Shown here: one piece after another, positions 5,979 through 10,272 of the stretch
Numbering within the stretch: the first letter of the stretch is position 1
Layout of the letters: each line of letters begins with the position of its first letter
Assembly (NCBI GenBank): GCA_959606705.1
Contig: CAUHLX010000071.1
Location: forward strand, 1-10,272
From: an uncultured Bacillota bacterium
GTDB lineage: Bacteria; Bacillota; Clostridia; Peptostreptococcales; Anaerovoracaceae
Length of the DNA stretch: 10,272 nucleotides
Direction: 5' to 3'
Position numbers and translations under genes: made by a program
The notes under the pieces: model-generated
The model's database searches: none
What the model was told of the DNA's origin: nothing
The model's input: the letters and a program-made list of their open reading frames with translations, nothing else

Positions 5979-7277
5979 CTAAAGCTGACGTTTGTCGATG
6001 ACGCGCTTGGCTTTTCCGGTGCTGCGCTCCAGCGTCTTATGTCCCACCAGCTTCAAATTGATGCCGATGCCCAGAACACTTTCGATCTTGTGCTTGATTC
6101 TGTGCTTCACCTCATCCAGCTTCGACAGTTCGTCGGTGAAGTATTTGTCGTCGATTTCCGCCTGGATTTCCAACGTATCCAGGGCGCCCTTGCGGTCCAC
6201 CACCAGCAGGTAGTGCGGCTTGGCCTCGGGAATGGTGAGCAGAACGCTTTCCACCTGAGAGGGGAACACGTTGACTCCGCGGATGATCAGCATGTCGTCA
6301 CAGCGGCCCAATATTTTTTCCATCCGCACGGTGGTCCGTCCGCAGTCGCAGGGCTGGTAATTCAGCGCGGAGAGGTCGTGGGTCCGGTAGCGCAGCAGGG
6401 GCATGGCTTCCTTGGTGATGGTGGTGAAGACCAGCTCGCCGTGAGCGCCTTTTTCCATGGGTGCAAGAGTATCCGGGTTGACGATCTCGGGAAGGAAGTG
6501 ATCCTCCTGTACGTGCAGGCCGTCCTCGTACTGACAGCTGCCGGAAACGCCGGGTCCGATGATTTCCGAAAGCCCGTAGATATCGTGGGCCGTGATCTGA
6601 AGACCCTCTTCGATTTGACGGCGCATGGCGGGGGTCCAGGGCTCGGCGCCGAAGAGACCGATGCGCAGAGGAAGATCCTTGGAATCCACTCCGGCGTCCG
6701 CCACCGCTTCACTGAGATAGAGCGCGTAGGAGGGCGTACCCACCAGAACCGTACTTCCGAAATCCTTCATCAACTGGACCTGCTTGGCGGTGTTGCCGGT
6801 GGACATAGGAACCACCGCGGCGCCCAGCTTTTCCGCGCCGTAATGGAGCCCCAGGCCGCCGGTGAACAATCCGTAGCCAAAGGTAACCTGCACGATGTCA
6901 TTTTTATCCGCACCGGCGGCGGCGAGGCAGCGGGCCACCACCTCGGAGAAGATTTCCACATCGTTTCTGGTATAGCCGACCACCGTGGGTTTTCCCGTGG
7001 TGCCGGAAGAAGCGTGGACCCGTACCACCTCGCTTTTGTCCGAAGCGAACAGGCCGAAGGGATAATTGTCCCGAAGATCCTGCTTTTCGGTAAAGGGCAG
7101 CTTTACGATGTCATCCGCGTCGTTGATATCTCCGGGCTCCACCCCCAGCTCCTGCATTTTTTTCCGGTAGAAGGGCACGTTGTGATATACGCGGGCCACT
7201 GTCTTTTTCAATCGCTCGCTTTGCAGCGCGTGCATTTGATCCCGGCTCATGGTTTCCATCGGTTCGTTCCAAATCAT
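5979..7277 (-). CDS. paaK: Phenylacetate-CoA ligase
   Basis: A 432-residue adenylate-forming enzyme, normal length for PaaK (EC 6.2.1.30). It should make aryl-acetyl-CoA from phenylacetate, ATP and CoA in the cytoplasm. Visible motifs are the P-loop ASSGTTGKPTVVGYT (89-103), YGLSEIIGPGVSGSC (234-248), RYRTHD (296-301), the hinge region GRCDDMLIIRGVNVFPSQVE (324-343) and the C-terminal STGKAKRV (419-426) with the likely catalytic Lys. Archaeal and clostridial relatives also use indoleacetate or other arylacetates, so the exact acid is not settled. CTCCTT at 7288-7293 (reverse) is about 10 nt from the start. The ACT gene follows closely. A Phe-type T-box lies upstream on the same strand, pointing to control by phenylalanine supply and perhaps an anabolic role. 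No paa oxidation genes are present. Confidence 0.92.
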   Translation of the reverse strand: MIWNEPMETMSRDQMHALQSERLKKTVARVYHNVPFYRKKMQELGVEPGDINDADDIVKLPFTEKQDLRDNYPFGLFASDKSEVVRVHASSGTTGKPTVVGYTRNDVEIFSEVVARCLAAAGADKNDIVQVTFGYGLFTGGLGLHYGAEKLGAAVVPMSTGNTAKQVQLMKDFGSTVLVGTPSYALYLSEAVADAGVDSKDLPLRIGLFGAEPWTPAMRRQIEEGLQITAHDIYGLSEIIGPGVSGSCQYEDGLHVQEDHFLPEIVNPDTLAPMEKGAHGELVFTTITKEAMPLLRYRTHDLSALNYQPCDCGRTTVRMEKILGRCDDMLIIRGVNVFPSQVESVLLTIPEAKPHYLLVVDRKGALDTLEIQAEIDDKYFTDELSKLDEVKHRIKHKIESVLGIGINLKLVGHKTLERSTGKAKRVIDKRQL

Positions 7278-7409
7278 GCTGTATTCACTCCTTTTTTATC
7301 TTCCGGCTCGCGGCCGGTTTTTTTACTGTTTCAATCACCATTTTGCCGCTCCCGCATATTCTAATATCGAAAGTGATTTCAAATTAAAAGTCTGAGGAGG
7401 TAGTTCCAT
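7278..7409. other. Gap between divergent paaK and small cysteine-rich gene
   Basis: CCGGC-TCGCG-GCCGG (7303-7317) followed by seven Ts (7318-7324) is a compact hairpin. It lies in the 5' leader of paaK on the - strand and looks like a terminator when read on +. A - strand TAGAAT (ATTCTA at 7358-7363) could be a -10 box for paaK, but no good -35 lies at the right distance. I cannot assign a firm promoter to either gene here. Confidence 0.4.
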
Positions 7410-7541
7410 ATGAGAAATTGCAACGGTGGAGGCATTGATGACAGCCTTCTTTTCTTTTTCCTGCTTCTGATCCTGATCATTTGCCGGTGCGGCACAGCCG
7501 GAATTGGCGGCGTGTTCGACGACAACGACTGCTGCTGCTAA
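7410..7541 (+). CDS. Small hydrophobic cysteine-rich protein (43 aa)
   Basis: A 43-codon gene starting with ATG behind a perfect GAGGAGGT (7394-7401), AGGAGG ending 9 nt upstream. Layout: a Cys/Gly N-terminus (MRNCNGGGIDD), one membrane segment (SLLFFFLLLILII, residues 12-24), then CRCGTAGIGG, an acidic stretch FDDND, and a terminal Cys-Cys-Cys. Six of 43 residues are Cys (4, 25, 27, 41-43). Small proteins with the pattern Cys/Gly head, DxSLLFFFLLL and Cys-rich tail are common in Clostridia, where they carry only labels such as high-cysteine protein; some resemble small sporulation-linked peptides. The function is unknown. It lies on the + strand between paaK and the T-box, so T-box read-through would be antisense to it. 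The strong ribosome binding site and membrane segment argue that it is real. Confidence 0.72.
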   Translation: MRNCNGGGIDDSLLFFFLLLILIICRCGTAGIGGVFDDNDCCC

Positions 7542-7583
7542 TCCTTTGAACCGCTAGCAGTTTGAGGAAAAAGAGGTTCCGCG

Positions 7584-7602
7584 TTTGATCCGCCGGATCA
7601 AA
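7584..7602. repeat. Palindrome beside the T-box terminator
   Basis: TTTGATCC-GCC-GGATCAAA is a perfect 8-bp inverted repeat with a 3-bp centre. It abuts the poly-T end of the T-box terminator on the - strand. On + it lies about 40 nt after the small gene and has no T-run after it, so it is not a convincing terminator for that gene. Confidence 0.5.
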
Positions 7603-7910
7603 AAAGCCTTCCTGTCTCACAAGAGACGGGAAGGCCCGTGGTACCACTCTTTTTGTCGAAGCTCTCGGAAAATCTTTCTCGAGGGCGTAATTATTTCGAC
7701 CGCTCAGGACAAGCACCGGGGTGCCGATCCGTATCTCTGTAACGGGAGAAGCCCGCGCAGGCCTACTTTGTCGTGCGGTTCAGCCTGTGAACTCAGGGGA
7801 GAACTTCGAAATTGCCTCTGCCGCCGGCTTCCACCATAACACCGGCTCTCTGTCGGACAGAAGGACAGCTCCTACTTTGCCCCGTCATCGTCATTTACCA
7901 TATGTAACAC
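7600..7910 (-). ncRNA. T-box riboswitch leader, predicted tRNA-Phe specific
   Basis: Read on the - strand, the T-box sequence AGAGTGGTACCACGGG (7650 to 7635) matches the consensus AGGGTGGNACCGCG closely. It is followed at once by a terminator: GCCTTCCCGTCTC / GAGACAGGAAGGC (7635-7606, one C-A mismatch) and six Ts (7605-7600). Upstream, stem I has the expected parts: GGGG then AGUA (7876-7873) on the 5' side, a distal GCCGG/CCGGC stem near an AGAGA stretch, and a 3' side reading GAA-G-UUC-U-CCCC. Aligned with the known layout GAA-N-codon-N-helix, the specifier is UUC (7803-7801), a Phe codon. UGGU in the T-box would pair with a tRNA ending ACCA, as expected for tRNA-Phe (A73). Stem III can form from GUCGAA/UUCGAC. 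The next gene on this strand is paaK, about 320 nt downstream. Confidence 0.85.
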
Positions 7911-7914
7911 CCCT

Positions 7915-7943
7915 ATATTATAACGAGGCCGTACATTTGTCAA
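7915..7943 (-). promoter_or_regulatory. Sigma-70-type promoter of the T-box leader
   Basis: On the - strand a perfect TTGACA (7943-7938) is followed 17 nt later by TAATAT (7920-7915), which overlaps a perfect TATAAT (7922-7917) at 15 nt spacing. The start would be near 7909, just before stem I. The TGA stop codon of the MFS transporter gene (7942-7940) lies inside the TTGACA box, so the leader's transcription begins right where the transporter gene ends. Confidence 0.7.
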
Positions 7944-9208
7944 TCCGAAAAATCGGAATTCGAAGGAGCATCCGAGGCCGGGCGGCCGATTGGCGGACGG
8001 CGGCGGCCCCGCAGAGTGAGGAGATAGAGAAGGGCACAGGCGGCGGTGAGGACGGCCATGGAAAGGTACATGCCCCGGTAGCCGAGGAACGGTAAAAATC
8101 CACCCAGAATCAGCGGACCGATGCCTACTCCCACGTCGAGAAAGATGTAAAAGGTGGAGTTGGTCAGTCCCAGGCGTTTGGGCGGTGCCACCTGAATGGC
8201 GATTGCCAGGCCGCAGGATTGGACGACCCCTAAGCCAAAGCCGATCAAAGCGGCCGCCGTTAGCAGTGTGACGCCGCTGTGTGTCTGGCTGAGCAGCGCC
8301 ATTCCCGCCAGAAAGGAAAGAAAGGCGGGAAGCATGGTGACCAGCTCGCCCTTGGAATCGAACAGGCGCCCGGTGAAGGGACGGGAAACCAGGATGGCCG
8401 CCGCGTAGACCACAAAGAAGAAACTGGCGGCCGTGGCCAGGTGAATTTCGGCGGCAAAGGAGGTGAGGAAGGAAAGGAGGCTGGAATAACCGAAGTAGAT
8501 GATGGCGCAGACCACGCTGATGGGAATGGCCGAGAATTCAAAGAAATCATTCCAGTGGAGCCGGCCCTTCCGACGGGCGGCGGCCGGGTGGCCGGATGTC
8601 GGATGGTCGGTTTCGACTTCCGGAACGGAGAGGAAAAGGGCGTTGATCAGGCAGAGCGCCGCCGCCGCGGCGCAGACCACAAAGATGGTGGAGAAGCCGC
8701 CGTGCTGGGTGAGGAACATTCCCAGAAAGGGACCGATGGCCGCGCCCAGCGTGACGCTGAGCATGTAGTAGCCCACTCCCTCGCCCTGACGGCCGCGGGG
8801 GATAACACTGGTGACGATGGTGCTGATGGCGGTGGCGGTGACCCCATAGGATACACCGTGGAAAAAGCGGATCAGGAACAGAGGCGCAATGGAGCTTGCG
8901 AGAAAATAGAGCAGGGACATGGCCAGCTCCAAAACGGCTCCGGCCAGCAGCATTCTTCGGCGGCCCACCTGCTCCAAGCATCGTCCGCAGAACAGACGTG
9001 CAACCAGAGCGCCAATGATGTAAATGCTGGCGGACAAGCCCGCCACACCGGGAGACGCGTTCAGCGTGTGCATGGAATAGTCCGTGATCACCACCATGAC
9101 CACGTAATAGTTTAGCAATAGAAAGAAATTGACCAAAGTACCCATTAAGAAGTCTTTGGTCCACAGCTTGTTTGGATTCGCTGATTGAATTGAATTGATC
9201 GGTTCCAT
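7940..9208 (-). CDS. MFS transporter
   Basis: A 422-residue major facilitator superfamily protein with about 12 membrane segments, the usual length. The loop between segments 2 and 3 carries motif A (GRCLEQVGRRRML, 75-87), and a second copy after the central loop reads GRLFDSKGELVTML (280-293). A motif C-like GAAIGPFLGMF (155-165) is in segment 5. The central cytoplasmic loop (about 196-220) is polar and basic. The substrate cannot be read from sequence. The divergent LysR gene suggests induction by a small acid; proximity to the ligase makes an aryl acid conceivable but unproven. CCCTCCC at 9220-9226 (reverse) serves the ATG, spaced about 11 nt. The - strand promoter boxes ATTAAA (9291-9296) and ATTCTA (9268-9273) read TTTAAT-N17-TAGAAT. 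Confidence 0.9.
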   Translation of the reverse strand: MEPINSIQSANPNKLWTKDFLMGTLVNFFLLLNYYVVMVVITDYSMHTLNASPGVAGLSASIYIIGALVARLFCGRCLEQVGRRRMLLAGAVLELAMSLLYFLASSIAPLFLIRFFHGVSYGVTATAISTIVTSVIPRGRQGEGVGYYMLSVTLGAAIGPFLGMFLTQHGGFSTIFVVCAAAAALCLINALFLSVPEVETDHPTSGHPAAARRKGRLHWNDFFEFSAIPISVVCAIIYFGYSSLLSFLTSFAAEIHLATAASFFFVVYAAAILVSRPFTGRLFDSKGELVTMLPAFLSFLAGMALLSQTHSGVTLLTAAALIGFGLGVVQSCGLAIAIQVAPPKRLGLTNSTFYIFLDVGVGIGPLILGGFLPFLGYRGMYLSMAVLTAACALLYLLTLRGRRRPPIGRPASDAPSNSDFSD

Positions 9209-9267
9209 CTGATTGAAAGCCCTCCCGCATTCCTGGAAAAAGCCGCGTATGGCGGCCGTTAATTTTT

Positions 9268-9305
9268 ATTCTATCATTGATTGCTAATTAATTAAAATAT
9301 ATAAT
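9268..9305. promoter_or_regulatory. Overlapping divergent promoters and LysR-type dyad
   Basis: On + for the LysR gene: TTGATT (9277-9282), 17 nt, TATAAT (9300-9305), start near 9312. On - for the MFS gene: TTTAAT (9296-9291), 17 nt, TAGAAT (9273-9268). Between and overlapping both lies ATTGATT-gct-AATTAAT (9276-9292), a near-palindrome with T-N11-A character as expected for a LysR-type operator. Binding there would affect both promoters: autorepression and control of the transporter. Confidence 0.6.
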
Positions 9306-9351
9306 AAACCATATCTTTATAACTTAAAATCTATAAAAAAGAGGGGTGACT

Positions 9352-10248
9352 ATGGAACTGCTTCAATTGAAATACTTTCAGGTAACGGCTCGGCTGGAAA
9401 ATATGACTCGCGCGGCCGAAGAGCTTCACATCGCTCAGCCATCCCTGAGCAAGACGATCTCCAGACTGGAGGAGGACCTGGGAGTCCCCTTGTTTGACCG
9501 ACAGGGAAAGCGAATCCGTCTGAACCGGTTTGGCAAGGTGTTTCTGGAACGGGCGGAACGGAGCTTGCGGGAGCTGGAGGAAGGCCATCGTCAGTTGAAG
9601 GATCTGGCGGGGGCGGACCGGGGTTCCGTGGTGGTGGGAGCGGCCACCGCCCGGCTGCTGCCCAACTTGGTGAGGGATTATCTCACCGGGAATCCCTCGG
9701 TACGGTTCCGCCTGCTGCAGATGGCGCAGAAGGAGGAGCTGGAGCAGAAGCTGTTGGACGGCACCATCGATTTCAGCATTTCATCCCTGCCGGCCGAGCA
9801 TCTGGAGCTTCGGTGCGAGCCGCTTCTGGTGGAAGAAATTTTTCTGGCGGCGCCTTCCGATCACAGGCTGGCCGGGAGAAAGAGCGTGAAACTGAGCGAG
9901 CTGGCGGAGGAACCTCTGATTTACTACACCACGGAATCCGGTCTGCGGGAGATCATGAACCGCTTTTGCCGTCAGGCGGCCTTTGAACCCAACATCGCTT
10001 TTGAGTGTACGACGCCGGAGGTGATTTGCAGCTTGGTGGAGGCTGGACTGGGACTGGCATTTCTGCCGGACTATCTGTGGAGCAGTGTGGCACCCGAGTC
10101 ATTGACGAAGCTGAGGCTGAGGGAGCCCGCCTGTAAACGGACCATCTGGCTGTCCTGGGTGAAGGACCGGTATCAATCCGAAGCCGCCGCGGATTTTCGT
10201 GATTTCGTAATCCGATATTTTGCCCGGGACCCGGAAGATATGGTATAA
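9352..10248 (+). CDS. LysR-family transcriptional regulator
   Basis: A 298-residue LysR-type regulator, standard length. The N-terminal winged HTH is clear: LKYFQVTARLENMTRAAEEL then HIAQPSLSKTISRLEEDLGV (26-45) and LFDRQGKRIRLNRFG. A linker helix (about 62-85) is followed by the substrate-binding domain from about residue 90 (GSVVVGAATARLLPNLV). The ATG at 9352 is preferred because GAGGGG (9341-9346) is spaced 5 nt from it. A GTG two codons upstream (9346) overlaps that ribosome binding site. The regulator is divergent from the MFS transporter with shared promoter DNA, so it probably controls that gene in response to a small ligand. The ligand is unknown. Confidence 0.93.
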   Translation: MELLQLKYFQVTARLENMTRAAEELHIAQPSLSKTISRLEEDLGVPLFDRQGKRIRLNRFGKVFLERAERSLRELEEGHRQLKDLAGADRGSVVVGAATARLLPNLVRDYLTGNPSVRFRLLQMAQKEELEQKLLDGTIDFSISSLPAEHLELRCEPLLVEEIFLAAPSDHRLAGRKSVKLSELAEEPLIYYTTESGLREIMNRFCRQAAFEPNIAFECTTPEVICSLVEAGLGLAFLPDYLWSSVAPESLTKLRLREPACKRTIWLSWVKDRYQSEAAADFRDFVIRYFARDPEDMV

Positions 10249-10249
10249 T
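10220..10249 (+). promoter_or_regulatory. Possible promoter for the next gene
   Basis: TTGCCC (10220-10225), an 18-nt spacer and a perfect TATAAT (10244-10249) overlap the last codons and stop of the LysR gene. Any transcript would start near 10256, just before the window ends. The -35 box matches four of six bases. Whether a gene follows is not visible. Confidence 0.35.
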
Positions 10250-10272
10250 AAACACCATAGGACCGTAAGGTT

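Noticed and set aside
5853..7364. 503-codon + strand frame opposite paaK and the ACT gene
   Set aside because: Both genes on the - strand have complete family motifs; this frame is their antisense shadow despite its length.
7477..7716. 79-codon - strand frame over the T-box
   Set aside because: It overlaps the T-box, its terminator and the small + strand gene. It has no ribosome binding site, and the RNA structure explains the sequence.
8279..9115. 278-codon + strand frame opposite the MFS gene
   Set aside because: Its translation is Gly/Glu/Asp/His-rich, typical of an antisense shadow of a hydrophobic protein.
9346..9354. GTG at 9346 as the LysR start
   Set aside because: It overlaps the only ribosome binding site (GAGGGG, 9341-9346). 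The ATG at 9352 has proper spacing and gives the usual LysR N-terminus.

Overview
The window looks like chromosomal DNA of an anaerobic, low- to mid-GC Gram-positive bacterium (Clostridia-type Firmicute). The evidence is strong AGGAGG ribosome binding sites on nearly every gene, a T-box leader, a sigma-54 promoter beside an enhancer-binding regulator, butyrate-type acyl-CoA enzymes, and a phenylacetate-CoA ligase paired with an ACT-domain protein. I cannot name the species.

Region 1 (1-5250, + strand) is a catabolic operon. The window opens inside the C-terminal Fis-type helix-turn-helix of a regulator, most likely a sigma-54 activator. A control region of about 380 bp follows, with a perfect 16-bp palindrome, four AAAATCC repeats, a terminator-like hairpin and a near-consensus -24/-12 promoter (358-373). 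Downstream are a 3-hydroxybutyrate dehydrogenase, a GntP-type permease, the A and B subunits of a 3-oxoacid CoA-transferase, and a 3-hydroxyacyl-CoA dehydrogenase. Read together they import 3-hydroxybutyrate, oxidise it to acetoacetate, activate it to acetoacetyl-CoA and reduce it to a 3-hydroxyacyl-CoA. That is a redox-neutral entry into the butyrate pathway. No thiolase or crotonase is present in the window.

Region 2 (5071-5566) has no convincing gene. It holds a 24-bp tandem repeat and several terminator-like hairpins between convergent transcription units.

Region 3 (5567-7943) carries, on the - strand, phenylacetate-CoA ligase followed by a two-ACT-domain protein. About 320 bp upstream of the ligase start, on the same strand, lies a T-box leader with its own promoter. 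Its predicted specifier codon is UUC (Phe) and its T-box bases suit a tRNA with A73. Between T-box and ligase, on the + strand, is a 43-codon gene for a small hydrophobic, cysteine-rich protein. The arrangement suggests that phenylalanine starvation turns on phenylacetate activation, possibly for phenylalanine synthesis by reductive carboxylation.

Region 4 (7940-10272) is a divergent pair: an MFS transporter (-) and a LysR regulator (+), sharing an AT-rich intergenic region with face-to-face overlapping promoters and a LysR-type dyad. A possible promoter for the next gene overlaps the end of the LysR gene.
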